Shown piece after piece: positions 6,908-15,582 of a stretch of 41,127 bases of DNA. The DNA is from CAG-791 sp045113775. GTDB lineage: Bacteria > Bacillota > Clostridia > Lachnospirales > Lachnospiraceae. The stretch's first letter is position 1. Each line of letters starts with the position of its first letter. Under the pieces are notes generated by a model. That model ran no database searches. It was not told the origin of the DNA and saw only the letters and a list, made by a program, of their open reading frames with translations. Where the stretch lies: NCBI GenBank assembly GCA_045113775.1, contig JBGUJH010000014.1:1-41127 (forward strand), given 5' to 3'. The position numbers and the translations under genes are program-made.

Positions 6908-8119
6908 TTATGTAACAAGCACATCATTGTTCCAGTTAAGCGCATTAATTGCACTAAATAACTCTGCGTCTGTTGTATCAGATGAAGCTGTAATATCAAG
7001 CTTTAAGCACAAGTCTCCTTCTTCATCGATGGTAATAAGTCTAATATTGCTTTGAATTGACGGGAAGGCAATGTACGTGTTTGTTCCATCGTAAAACTCA
7101 ACCTTGAAATCGTATGCCTTATCTCCAATATTGGAGATGGTTACCGGAGTAACTCCGGAATCTCCATTCAGTGTCTGATTGATCACGGGAGTAGAAGGAT
7201 ATGCGGATGCCCCCGCTTCTTTCTGGTAGATCCTGAGTCTTCTGTCGGTCGTTTCTGCATCCGTTGACCATCTTACGGTTATAGTAACATTTTCGCCGTC
7301 TTCATCTGCTGTTCCGCCTGTCGTCCTTACTGCGCTGACACTATAAGAAGTTGAAATTGTACGTTCCCAGGTCCCGGCACGTTGAGCATTGGTCAATTCA
7401 GAAAAGGCCGCATTAGACGTTACGACGATGCCATTGGTTGTGTTTCTCCCACCATTAAAACAAGTATTTGAAGGACCAGTATATCCATCTGTGGAATATT
7501 GTGAGTAAGGTTTGATATAAAAGTATGATCCTATTTTAATTTGGGATAATAAAGGTGTTTCACTGAAAAAATAATTTACTCCATTATTGCGTGTGGTATT
7601 GATACTGGAAATATCAACACTTGTTAATGATGAGCACCCACTCAGAAATCCCGAAAAATTAGTAACTCGAGATGTATCGATACCGGATAAATTGAGGCTG
7701 GTCAACGAACTACAAGATCCAAACATATATGCCATGTTTGTTACCAAAGAAGTGTCAAACGAAGATATGTCTATACTCTGTATTTTTTCGCAATGATAAA
7801 ACATACGCCGGCAACTCTTAGCTCCCTTAAGGGAGCCAATACCGGTAATACTAGTCAGGTTTATGCAGCTCGTAAAAATATAGCTATAGTCCCCTGTCTC
7901 AGTCGTGAAAAAAGAGTATGAAGTTGTTATAGTCCCGCTTAAGCTAATCTGCTTTATCTTGTCTCGGTATTGGTGCCATGGCCATGTTCTTGCGTCAACG
8001 AGCAAAGAATTGCCCAAATCCAAATTCCCACTTCCACCGCTTGTGGGCCGTACTGTCATTAGCCCTGCATCTGATATAGACCAGGTGCATGTGCCACATG
8101 TCCCGCCCGCAATTGCCAT
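6908..8119 (-). CDS. Tail/receptor-binding protein with BspA-type leucine-rich repeats
   Basis: The 403-residue protein begins with a Gly/Thr/Cys-rich module (GGTCGTCTWSISDAGLMTV) like that of BspA-type surface proteins. It then has LRR/DUF285-type repeats: MFYHCEKIQSIDISSFDTSLV, MAYMFGSCSSLTSLNLSGI and FLSGCSSLTSVDISSINTT (about residues 106-178). A C-terminal fibronectin-like beta region follows. The DNA is more A/T-rich than the neighbouring tail genes, suggesting later acquisition. The gene directly follows the baseplate-hub-like gene, where adhesion devices are normally encoded, so the repeats probably contact the host surface. No ribosome site problem is seen; the start is 4 bp after the upstream stop. 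Confidence 0.75.
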   Translation of the reverse strand: MAIAGGTCGTCTWSISDAGLMTVRPTSGGSGNLDLGNSLLVDARTWPWHQYRDKIKQISLSGTITTSYSFFTTETGDYSYIFTSCINLTSITGIGSLKGAKSCRRMFYHCEKIQSIDISSFDTSLVTNMAYMFGSCSSLTSLNLSGIDTSRVTNFSGFLSGCSSLTSVDISSINTTRNNGVNYFFSETPLLSQIKIGSYFYIKPYSQYSTDGYTGPSNTCFNGGRNTTNGIVVTSNAAFSELTNAQRAGTWERTISTSYSVSAVRTTGGTADEDGENVTITVRWSTDAETTDRRLRIYQKEAGASAYPSTPVINQTLNGDSGVTPVTISNIGDKAYDFKVEFYDGTNTYIAFPSIQSNIRLITIDEEGDLCLKLDITASSDTTDAELFSAINALNWNNDVLVT

Positions 8120-8123
8120 ACAC

Positions 8124-9572
8124 TCACCTCCTCAATCCGATGACGAGTTTCCCGTCACTTGCGTTGCGGATACTATAATTCCCGATATAAAAGGCATCCT
8201 GTACTTCTGCATTGACTGAATAAAACTTGTCCGGAGAAACATAAGAATAAACTTGTCCTTGTCCATCAACAAATTCTGTTTTTTCCGAATCCATCATTTG
8301 ATGCCATGACTCTGATTTACCGATTTGTGAACTTTCTCCGAAGCTGGCCAGCACAGTCTGCCCGTCCCGGACATCAAAGCTGTCATTATCGATGAACGTG
8401 TTCTTTGTCCCGGCTGGCACAGTGGACGGGGTATAGGCGGTCCCATCGGTCATATCAGCCACCATGATGCCGGTATTATCACGTGCCAAATAGTGGATGG
8501 CGACTTTTCTGGCATCGTCTGCAGAAACAGCCGCATCTTCTGCCTTCTGTGCTGCCTCTTTAACAGCAGTACCTAAGGTGCCCGACACCTCGCCCACTTC
8601 TTGTACCGCAGGTGTGATAACTTCCGTCTGGAAGCCGCCGTCAAAGATGTGGGTTATAGCCAGACACGGCATGACATAGGTTTCATCGTCTGGCGTGGAG
8701 ATCTCCAGCACGTCCGTCGGCTCTATGCGGGGATCTCCGAGAGCAAGAGAGGCGGTCCCAGGCCGGTATGAAAAGCCGATCAGGTCTCCTGCAAAATCAT
8801 CAAAGAGATCCTCTGTGACATAATTACTGTCAATGACAACATTGATGGGATCCCCTTCTTCATAAAGGCCTGTCGGTGTGATGGCCTGCACTCCTGTAAC
8901 CTCAAAGTCATAATCTGCGATCTCCGGCAGGACTTGCATGGTGTCAGGCCCGTATGAGGCTGAGGAAGCATTGCTGCTGAATCTGCTGACAAGAATCCCG
9001 CCCGTGTTGGTCTCTATGGCATAGCCGCCCGACGCGATGGCAATAGACGTAAGTGCATCCCGGCAGTTACCGGTGACAGGGTATTCTATCATTCCGGATG
9101 TGTCTATGCCTGCTGCAAAAGATATCAGGACACCAGTCTGCCGGGTGATGGCTGACGCAATGTTCGCCAATGTCTGCGAAGAAGGTGCTATAAACTCTGT
9201 CACAGCCAGTTTGGACGTGATCCTTCCGACTGCCGTGAAGGTCGTACGGTATTTTGTGGCAGCAGGGGTCAGCGCCGTAAAATATCCAAGCGTGATGTCT
9301 ACATAGGTATTATTCCCCGCATCCGTCAGGATACCTGCATCAAGCCGCAGTTCCTTCCCTTCCAGCTCCGTATTACGTCCATCAAGGACAATTTCAGCAT
9401 AGGCAGAGTACACAGCACCTATGCTGAATGATTCCGGTCCCGTAGAACCAAGATGCACTTTCGCAGATTTGATGGTGCCACTCACCTCAGTGTTTCCATA
9501 GTAGAGCTTCATCCTGAAGCGCCGCGAAGACCTTGAAACAGCCTCTGCAAAATCTGCTCCTGCATTGATCAT
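8124..9572 (-). CDS. Tail protein, baseplate hub/tail-associated type
   Basis: The 482-residue protein has an N-terminal beta-rich hub-like region (FRMKLYYGNTEVSGTIKSAKVHLGSTGPESFSIG) similar to gp27/Tal-like hub proteins. It carries a region ending in EISTPDDETYVMPCLAITHIFDGGFQTEV, then a coiled-coil Ala-rich linker (KEAAQKAEDAAVSADDARK, about residues 337-355) and a C-terminal attachment-like tail. It lies between the tape-measure-side tail genes and the LRR protein, where the tail tip hub is expected. The first ATG has a GAGGAAGG site upstream. Confidence 0.72.
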   Translation of the reverse strand: MINAGADFAEAVSRSSRRFRMKLYYGNTEVSGTIKSAKVHLGSTGPESFSIGAVYSAYAEIVLDGRNTELEGKELRLDAGILTDAGNNTYVDITLGYFTALTPAATKYRTTFTAVGRITSKLAVTEFIAPSSQTLANIASAITRQTGVLISFAAGIDTSGMIEYPVTGNCRDALTSIAIASGGYAIETNTGGILVSRFSSNASSASYGPDTMQVLPEIADYDFEVTGVQAITPTGLYEEGDPINVVIDSNYVTEDLFDDFAGDLIGFSYRPGTASLALGDPRIEPTDVLEISTPDDETYVMPCLAITHIFDGGFQTEVITPAVQEVGEVSGTLGTAVKEAAQKAEDAAVSADDARKVAIHYLARDNTGIMVADMTDGTAYTPSTVPAGTKNTFIDNDSFDVRDGQTVLASFGESSQIGKSESWHQMMDSEKTEFVDGQGQVYSYVSPDKFYSVNAEVQDAFYIGNYSIRNASDGKLVIGLRR

Positions 9573-9595
9573 ATCTGTGTACCTTCCTCTTTACT

Positions 9596-9952
9596 TCACT
9601 GCTGAATGATGCTTACGGTCATCCCTTTGTAATATGTCACGCCCCCGAATGTTCCAAGGATTTCCGCTGTGATATTGCTCCTGTATGCATCAATTGTTGT
9701 CGGTGTCCCATCCTCTATAATGGTGAAAGGGTGGAATCCTGACTGAAGATTGGAACGGATCAAGTCCCTCTGCGACTTTGTCAGGACTCCCCATGAAATC
9801 GCGAAGGTTATCTTTTCCGCGATCACATCCCCGATCATCTTTCCCGTGGAGCTCCGGCCCGTGTTAGCGGACCAGATGATTTCTTCCGATGTGGAAATCG
9901 TATCAGGAGAGGGGAGCGTGACACTCCCCGCCTTAATGACTACAGCTGACAT
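9596..9952 (-). CDS. Small tail protein downstream of the tape measure
   Basis: The 118-residue beta-rich protein includes PSPDTISTSEEIIWSANTGRSSTGKMIGDV and ends with GVTYYKGMTVSIIQQ. Its place directly between the tape measure and the hub-like gene is that of a distal-tail or hub-adaptor protein. It is shorter than classical distal tail proteins, so it may be a reduced functional equivalent. GGAGGACAAGGC precedes the ATG. No precise family is claimed. Confidence 0.65.
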   Translation of the reverse strand: MSAVVIKAGSVTLPSPDTISTSEEIIWSANTGRSSTGKMIGDVIAEKITFAISWGVLTKSQRDLIRSNLQSGFHPFTIIEDGTPTTIDAYRSNITAEILGTFGGVTYYKGMTVSIIQQ

Positions 9953-9972
9953 GCCTTGTCCTCCCTGTCAGT

Positions 9973-12900
9973 CTATACGATGATGGCAGATCTGCCCGTT
10001 GCCCTGGTCTGCCCGTTGATGATGTTTACAATCCTCGATGTCGCTTTCTGGCCATCGATATAAACATCGAAATCCATCTCCTCGAGGATCTTCAGGATCC
10101 TGCGCAGGAGCTCAAGCACCTCCATTGTGGAGCCGTTTCCTGCCGCCGCCTCGGCCTGCTTTGCCATCTGGACGAGTTGGGCAGTCTCGCTCCGGATGCC
10201 GTTTCCTATATCTGCAAGATGCGGGAGATAATAATCTATTACGGATGGCTTCTGCCCTTTCGCATAGAATTTAATACCGGCAATCGCCCTGGCGACACCT
10301 GCAGAAACAGATGCTACAATCTGGTCATTATTCATGACTGCCGTGTGTCCACCCAGCGTACCGACAAGCTCAGGTCCAGCTTCTCTTGCTACAAAAAGCT
10401 GTCCGCCTCCGGGACTGCCGCCTTCTGCATAATGCTGGATCGGCCTCCAGTGACCGTTAGCATATACTCCGCCTTTTTTCTTCTTAAAGTACTTCTTGAC
10501 AGTATCCCATGCGCCCGATAATGCTGCTTTAAAAGTTTTGGTGACAGAACCATCCTTGACTTTGTTAAATGCATTCTTAGCTTTTTTAAATGCCTCTGTC
10601 AATTTTCCGGTCATCGTTTTTGTGACAGTATTATCCTTGACTTTATTAAATGCTTTCTTGGCTGATTTGAAACCATTCGATATAGATCCGGAAATCGTTT
10701 TAGTAATTGTATTGCTTTTGAGCTTGTTGAATGTGTCCTTGGCAGTTTTGAAGCCGTTTGCGATAGCCCCCGAAATCGTTTTGGTGATTGTATTGCTTTT
10801 GAGATTGTTGAATGTGTCCTTGACAGTTTTGAAGCCGTTTGCGATAGCCCCCGAAATCGTTTTGGTAATTGTGTTGTCCTTCAATCCATTAAAGGCTTCT
10901 CTTGCGGTTTTGAAACCATCAGCGATGAGTCCGCTGATACTCTTTATTGCAGTACTGTCTTTCAGGGCATTAAAAGCTTCTCTTGCAGTTTTGAAGCCAT
11001 CAGCGACGAGCCCGCTGACGCTCTTTATTGCAGTACCATCTTTTAGGGCATTAAAGGCGTCCTTTGCGGTGGTAAATGCAGTTGAAACAGCCCCCTTAAC
11101 AGTCTTTACAGCTTCTGAATCTTTGATGGATTCCCACGCGCTCATGACCGTGTCCCACGCCTTGTCCTTTACTGCACTGACTGTAACCAGTATAGTTTCA
11201 GGTAAATCTTTGACACCGCCTGCAAAGGCAGAAACATCTTTCGAAATGTCACTGAAATCAAGTTTTGAGATTTTTTCAATCAGGTCAGTGATAAAGTCGA
11301 TCACGGGCTTTATAGAATCGCTAAAATCTTTGATACCATCCGCTACAAGCGTGATTGCGTCAAGCAACGCGCCGCCCAGGGACTCAGCCATATCTCCGAG
11401 AATCGGCATGATGTTCTCAACCGCCCAATTGATCAGCGGCTGCAGGATGTTTTCCCAGAGGGCTTTGAGCAGGTCGACCACACTGCCCAGTGCCTCTCCA
11501 AGAGATTCCATCATCGGTATGATGTGGGACTCACATACGTCAGCAAACTTATTCGCAAGCTCATCCAGCACCGGCCTCACGTGCTTTTCCCACCCATCCA
11601 GGAAAGTCCCGACGATTTCGGAGATTCCGTCTCCGAGGCTGTCCAGCAGGGGCTTGACATGCTCATCGTAATACTTTCCGATGACCTTCGAAGCGGCCTC
11701 TACTGTATCAGATACCGCTGAAACCACCGTGCTGATCTGGCCAATCGTGCCTTCCAGAGTGGTCTTGATTTTGTCTTTGTTTTCAATAAAGGGCTTTGTG
11801 ATATTGTCGAGAACATCTCTGATAAACTTGGCGGTGGTCTCGAGGATAGTCCCGAATGCAGTCGCAAATATATTGATCAGATCTGCAGTAATCTGCTTCG
11901 CATCGTCCGACCGGAAGATGGAAAAGACATCCGCTAAGGCAACTGAGAAGTTACCGATTATCTCAGCCGTGTCTCCTGTGATATCAAACATCCGGATGAG
12001 GTACTGCTTTATATCTTCCTCGTGCTGTTCGAGGTATTTGTTCAGTCCTCCAGTCAGGTTGTCTGCAATCGTCGCACCGATGGAGACCGCTGAACCGGCA
12101 ACCCGACCGAGGTTCAGGGCGATCTTGTCCGCACAATCTGAAGCCGCCTGCACAACTGCCGGATCCGTGAAGATATTTTTCAGATGCTGTCCGATCCCCT
12201 CGATGTTCGAACGAATGCTGTCAAAAACCGACAGGTCGCCCAGGCCTTCCCAGAACCCGTTCATGAACAGGTCCTTTAGTGCCTGCAGCTTCTCCATGAT
12301 CTTGTCAAGAGGGCCATTTGATTCAGCTACGGACCACGCTGTATTTGTCAGAGCACTGGAGGTGTCGCCTAAGGAACCGGCACCGCCACCACCTGAGCCT
12401 CCGGAACCACTTCCGCCACCAGAACCTCCGGAACCACTCCCGGAATCGCTCTGTTCTGTGAGCTTGGTGATCTTATCAAATGAGGCAAGACTCCGTTTGA
12501 TCTCGTTCGCCGCTTTCGATGCGTTATCCCCGGCTCCTTTTGCGGCATCACCAACATCGCCCAGACTGTCTGCTGCGCCGCCTGCACTATCACCAATGTC
12601 ACCCAAGGCTTCCGGGAGGGCGCCCGCAGATCCTGTACCCATATCCGAGGATTCCAGACCAAACAGCGAGAACACAAACGATTTGAATGTGTTCGCCGCC
12701 TTGATCAGCACACCCATGAAGGCATTCAAAGCGCGGATGGCAGGTGTGAGCGCCGCGATCAGGACCTGCCCGATAGTCGCCGCAAAACTCTCAAACTGGA
12801 GCTTCAGCAGGCGTACCTGGTTTGCCCAGCTTCCGGATGTCCTGGCAAAGTCCCCAGATGCCGTACTCAACTTATCAAGGACAAACTGATACCGAAGGGC

Positions 12901-13671
12901 AACCTTCTGCTGTTCGGACATCTTCGCGGTCGTCGTGCCGAATCCATGAGACATCGCGTACTGATCAAGGGCAGTCTGTGTCATGACGACGCCAAGATCC
13001 TTCAGGCTCTCTGTCTCACCGGTGAACACGCTCTTGAGCTTCGTGTATGCTTCGTCCTGCGACATGTTGTAGAAGGACGCCACATCGCCAGCGAGGCCGG
13101 TCAGGGACGTGCTCATTTCAGCGGCCTGCTGGTTGCTGAACCCGAACGCCTTCCCCATCGCCCCGAGGGTGCCGGCGAACCTCTTCGCCATGGTCTCGGA
13201 CAGGCCGAACTGCGTAGCGGCATTCTGGGCAAAGTCGTTGACGCTCTTCTGGGCTGCGGATCCCTGCCCGAATGTGGAATCCACGACGTTCTGGACTTCC
13301 GAGAGATCGGAGCCGAGGTCAATGGCCATCTTGCCAAAATCAAAGACTTTCCTGGCTGCGAATGCAGCCGCAAAGAGTCCTGTGACCTTTTTTACAAGAC
13401 CGCCAATGCCTCCGGTCGCAGAGCTTTCAAAGCCACTTCGAAATTTGTTCCCGGCTTCTTCCCCGGCTCTGCCGACTGGCGCTGATATTTTTCCAGTCTG
13501 TCTGCCAAGGGCCTTCACAACAGCATTCCCGGCCTTTTCTCCTGCTTTTTCGCCTGCTTTCTCTGCAGCATTGGAAATAATGTCCTCGAGTTTATCCATC
13601 TGGTCTGAGAGGCTATCTGTTACCAGTTCTATCCCCAGTGCCACCTTCCCGACTTCATTTTTTTCAGACAC
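9973..13671 (-). CDS. Tail tape measure protein
   Basis: At 1232 residues this is the longest gene of the tail block. It has the usual features of a tape measure: an N-terminal GLAG/TMP core (LSEVQNVVDSTFGQ, NQQAAEMSTSLTGLAGDVASFYNMS), a hydrophobic segment near residue 340 and long helical regions. A Gly/Ser linker lies around residues 410-435, and eight tandem 27-residue repeats fill the C-terminal third. It sets tail length and is injected with DNA. Translation appears to start at GTG (13671) with AGGTGGGAGC just upstream. It follows the tail chaperone pair, the normal order. The C-terminal EVLELLRRILKILEEMDF helix probably binds the tail tip. Confidence 0.9.
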   Translation of the reverse strand: MSEKNEVGKVALGIELVTDSLSDQMDKLEDIISNAAEKAGEKAGEKAGNAVVKALGRQTGKISAPVGRAGEEAGNKFRSGFESSATGGIGGLVKKVTGLFAAAFAARKVFDFGKMAIDLGSDLSEVQNVVDSTFGQGSAAQKSVNDFAQNAATQFGLSETMAKRFAGTLGAMGKAFGFSNQQAAEMSTSLTGLAGDVASFYNMSQDEAYTKLKSVFTGETESLKDLGVVMTQTALDQYAMSHGFGTTTAKMSEQQKVALRYQFVLDKLSTASGDFARTSGSWANQVRLLKLQFESFAATIGQVLIAALTPAIRALNAFMGVLIKAANTFKSFVFSLFGLESSDMGTGSAGALPEALGDIGDSAGGAADSLGDVGDAAKGAGDNASKAANEIKRSLASFDKITKLTEQSDSGSGSGGSGGGSGSGGSGGGGAGSLGDTSSALTNTAWSVAESNGPLDKIMEKLQALKDLFMNGFWEGLGDLSVFDSIRSNIEGIGQHLKNIFTDPAVVQAASDCADKIALNLGRVAGSAVSIGATIADNLTGGLNKYLEQHEEDIKQYLIRMFDITGDTAEIIGNFSVALADVFSIFRSDDAKQITADLINIFATAFGTILETTAKFIRDVLDNITKPFIENKDKIKTTLEGTIGQISTVVSAVSDTVEAASKVIGKYYDEHVKPLLDSLGDGISEIVGTFLDGWEKHVRPVLDELANKFADVCESHIIPMMESLGEALGSVVDLLKALWENILQPLINWAVENIMPILGDMAESLGGALLDAITLVADGIKDFSDSIKPVIDFITDLIEKISKLDFSDISKDVSAFAGGVKDLPETILVTVSAVKDKAWDTVMSAWESIKDSEAVKTVKGAVSTAFTTAKDAFNALKDGTAIKSVSGLVADGFKTAREAFNALKDSTAIKSISGLIADGFKTAREAFNGLKDNTITKTISGAIANGFKTVKDTFNNLKSNTITKTISGAIANGFKTAKDTFNKLKSNTITKTISGSISNGFKSAKKAFNKVKDNTVTKTMTGKLTEAFKKAKNAFNKVKDGSVTKTFKAALSGAWDTVKKYFKKKKGGVYANGHWRPIQHYAEGGSPGGGQLFVAREAGPELVGTLGGHTAVMNNDQIVASVSAGVARAIAGIKFYAKGQKPSVIDYYLPHLADIGNGIRSETAQLVQMAKQAEAAAGNGSTMEVLELLRRILKILEEMDFDVYIDGQKATSRIVNIINGQTRATGRSAIIV
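10468..11106 (-). repeat. Eight tandem 81-bp repeats inside the tape measure gene
   Basis: The DNA encodes units of 27 residues of the form KTISGAIANGFKTAKDTFNK with a LKSNTIT tail, seven full copies and a diverged eighth. Neighbouring central copies are nearly identical at DNA level, and identical stretches recur 81 bp apart around 10752 and 10833. This pattern suggests recent duplication, which would lengthen or shorten the tail in 27-residue steps. Confidence 0.85.
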
Positions 13672-13721
13672 GCTCCCACCTGCCTTCCATCATCTTTATC
13701 TATCTGGAAAGGCCGGTTGAC

Positions 13722-13877
13722 TCAGCTGCTCTTTTGGCGCTCACTCTGCTCGTTACCTTCTTCTTGTCTTATTTCGTATTCGATAACATGCCCGCATCGC
13801 GGACATTTGATCTGTCCTTTCCCGTACTCGATCAGCTGAAGAGTCCGTTTGCACTCAGGACATGTCTGCTTCATCAT
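13722..13877 (-). CDS. Small zinc-ribbon protein
   Basis: A 51-residue reading frame with CPECKRTLQL and IKCPRCGHVIEYE, two CxxC pairs 18 residues apart, the arrangement of a single zinc ribbon as in Com-like phage proteins. Its ATG lies inside the end of the tail chaperone extension, so it is translationally coupled, and it ends just before the tape measure. A strong ribosome site is not visible. It might bind nucleic acid, but no role is established. It is too short for many gene callers, yet both cysteine pairs and the tight packing support it. Confidence 0.65.
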   Translation of the reverse strand: MMKQTCPECKRTLQLIEYGKGQIKCPRCGHVIEYEIRQEEGNEQSERQKSS

Positions 13878-14274
13878 TTTCCGCATCCGCAGGCACCTCC
13901 GTGCTTTCCGGCCGGCTTTCCTCCACAGGGCGCTCCGTCATACTCCCCGCAAGCTGGATGAACATGCGCTTGAAGGTCTCAATAGCCGTCTCAGTATCCT
14001 TCGCGGACATCTTCTTTGCCTTCTTCCTGCGCCATTCGCTCCGGATCCGCCTCTGTTCGGGAGTGAACTGCTTTAAGACTTCGCGGTCATCCTCCGCTCG
14101 GATGGAGATTATTCGGCCAAGCGGCGTCTTGCCGTCAAGGCCTGACATGTACGCGGCAAACTCCCTCCACTTCATCGTCGGGATGTCCGTGGCCAGCCGA
14201 ATCCCGTACTGCGTCCTGAAGCTTGCGACGACCAGCGGCCAGTCCTCGTCCAGGTCATAGTACGGATCATTCAG
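13855..14274 (-). CDS. Tail assembly chaperone extension (gpT-like / Gp15-like), made by -1 frameshift
   Basis: This frame has no start codon of its own at its beginning: it is open from the slippery site at the end of the upstream chaperone gene. It reads LNDPYYDLDEDWPLVV, then SFRTQYGIRL and MKWREFAAYMSGL, a pattern of the Gp15/gpG-T extension family. Read through the frameshift, the fusion has 239 residues (100 + 139). An internal ATG at 14175 exists but would cut the conserved N-terminal half, so frameshifting is preferred. In lambda-like phages the ratio of short to extended chaperone controls tape-measure loading and tail assembly. It lies directly upstream of the tape measure as expected. 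Confidence 0.85.
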   Translation of the reverse strand: MNDPYYDLDEDWPLVVASFRTQYGIRLATDIPTMKWREFAAYMSGLDGKTPLGRIISIRAEDDREVLKQFTPEQRRIRSEWRRKKAKKMSAKDTETAIETFKRMFIQLAGSMTERPVEESRPESTEVPADAENDEADMS

Positions 14275-14573
14275 TTTTTTTCCGGTTCCCCGTCCGGATC
14301 ATTCCCCATGGCAAGGTCAACCGCCGCGTGCAGGACATCAAGGTAATCAGAGATGCTCAGGTGCATCTCTTTCAGCTTCTCCCTGTCCTCTGCGGAGAAA
14401 AGGAGCCTGGATGCTTCGACAGCCGCATCCATCTCTCCTTTATTCTTCATTACATCGATCAACTGCAACATGACGTCAGCGTCGGAACAGACCGTGATCT
14501 CCACGTCCCTGATCCGGATTGTCGGGTCCTCGTTAAATCTCAGTTTGTCAGTGATGTCATATACCATTGCCAT
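14271..14573 (-). CDS. Tail assembly chaperone (gpG-like)
   Basis: The 100-residue protein (MAMVYDITDKLRFNEDPTI start, GNDPDGEPEKN end) lies between the major tail protein and the tape measure. It ends with GAA AAA AAC TGA, which is a slippery end. It would coat the tape measure with its frameshifted longer form during tail tube assembly. GGAGGAGGAGATC precedes the ATG at 14573; the longer upstream frame starts inside a terminator hairpin and is rejected. The family is inferred from size, position and frameshift signal. Confidence 0.82.
   Translation of the reverse strand: MAMVYDITDKLRFNEDPTIRIRDVEITVCSDADVMLQLIDVMKNKGEMDAAVEASRLLFSAEDREKLKEMHLSISDYLDVLHAAVDLAMGNDPDGEPEKN
14274..14280 (-). 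promoter_or_regulatory. Slippery heptamer A AAA AAC for -1 ribosomal frameshifting
   Basis: On the - strand the zero-frame codons AAA AAC are preceded by A and followed at once by TGA. This fits the X XXY YYZ rule. A one-base backward slip continues into the 13855-14274 frame with a Gp15-like sequence from the first codons. No pseudoknot was searched for computationally. Confidence 0.85.
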
Positions 14574-14607
14574 GGCGATCTCCTCCTCCGGCTCCCTTTG
14601 CCGGCAT

Positions 14608-14652
14608 AAAAAAGCAAACCGGCAGCCCATAGATTATCAGGGCATGCCGGTT
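14608..14652 (-). terminator. Intrinsic terminator between major tail protein and tail chaperone
   Basis: On the - strand AACCGGCA and TGCCGGTT (outer arms, 14645-14652 and 14617-14624) pair perfectly, with inner GCCC/GGGC pairing. Six T residues follow three bases further on. Placed after the major tail gene, it would reduce expression of the chaperone, tape measure and tail-tip genes relative to the abundant tail tube protein. Confidence 0.82.
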
Positions 14653-14713
14653 CCTTCATGATGTGTGTTATTCTTCCGGCCTCTGCCGGATGCGGCCTTT
14701 CCACAGGCCCTTA

Positions 14714-15154
14714 TCAGGCAGGCGTCACGGTGGGCTTGCCGTTGGACTGGACTTCGAATTCGAGTGGCGCTACATTGGTCGAATCCGCGGCACCGATGTT
14801 GGTGACGTTGATCACCGCGTCCGCGAACTCGACGACAGTGCCGTCCGGGAAAGTCCACTGGAAGCCCGCTTCCGCCTCGCGCCCGTTCTTCCAGGCAAGG
14901 CCGGCAACAAAGTCGTTGCCGTCGTCCCCGAGGTTCCGCTTCGCGGTGACGCTGATCGTCACGCCCTTCGCGGTCAGGAGCCTGCGCACCCATCCTTCAT
15001 GCTCGAAGGGGTGCCACTCCTCGACACCGTTGTCGAAGGCGACAGAGAATGTCTCGCAGTCCGCGATGGTCTTCCAGGACGCGGTGCTGGTATTGGAAAT
15101 GTCGATCTTAAACTGGTTTTCATAGCAGGGGTATACTCCGCTTGTAGTAGACAT
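14714..15154 (-). CDS. Major tail (tube) protein
   Basis: The 146-residue protein has the beta-rich pattern of phage tail tube subunits (ASWKTIADCETFSVAFDNGVEEW, GVTISVTAKRN, GDDGNDFVAGLAWKNG, a late NVTNIGAADSTNVAPLEFEVQSNG). It is encoded between the tail terminator-like gene and the tail chaperones, the standard slot, and is followed by a strong terminator, consistent with high expression. AGGAGGGT-type sequence precedes the ATG. Confidence 0.82.
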   Translation of the reverse strand: MSTTSGVYPCYENQFKIDISNTSTASWKTIADCETFSVAFDNGVEEWHPFEHEGWVRRLLTAKGVTISVTAKRNLGDDGNDFVAGLAWKNGREAEAGFQWTFPDGTVVEFADAVINVTNIGAADSTNVAPLEFEVQSNGKPTVTPA

Positions 15155-15183
15155 GTTTTACCCTCCTTAAATGTTTCCCCTTC

Positions 15184-15582
15184 TTACCTTCGGTAATAGA
15201 GGTTAAAGTTGATTACAAATTCGTGTATGCCGTTCGCATCTGTCGCGACATACACAGGTTTCGGGACGGTCATCCGCAGGAACTGGATGTGCTGGCCGCC
15301 CGGGATGTCCGTGTGCCTTACCTCTGCCAGCGCGACCCACAGCGCCTTCGCGGCCGCCTCCGTCTCCGGATAGCTCCGGTTCCAGTGCAGGAGCAGGGAA
15401 ACGGGCATGATGTCATAGGAGCTGTTCTCAAGCCCGCCTATGGCCATCACCGGCTGCGTGAAGTCAGCACTGCGGTGATAGACGCCCAGGGACTTCTCCT
15501 GTTTGTTGTCCTGGCGGTTCGCGTAGTAGTGTTCTGCCACATTCAGCGTCTCCAGCCAGTCCAGGATGTTTTCCATCGTCAT
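15184..15582 (-). CDS. Minor capsid/tail terminator-type protein
   Basis: The 132-residue protein (MTMENILDWLETLNVAEHYY start, EFVINFNLYYRR end) fits the Minor_capsid_3 family of Gram-positive siphophages, which occupies the tail-terminator position and joins tail tube to head. GGGAGGCGGG lies before the ATG at 15582. The start overlaps the upstream gene by 4 bases, so translation is coupled. The more distal upstream in-frame start lies within the neighbour and is not used. Confidence 0.75.
   Translation of the reverse strand: MTMENILDWLETLNVAEHYYANRQDNKQEKSLGVYHRSADFTQPVMAIGGLENSSYDIMPVSLLLHWNRSYPETEAAAKALWVALAEVRHTDIPGGQHIQFLRMTVPKPVYVATDANGIHEFVINFNLYYRR

Noticed and set aside
10468..11106. 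Regularly spaced repeats considered as CRISPR-like array
   Set aside because: The repeats are contiguous 81-bp coding units in frame within the tape measure gene, without spacers.
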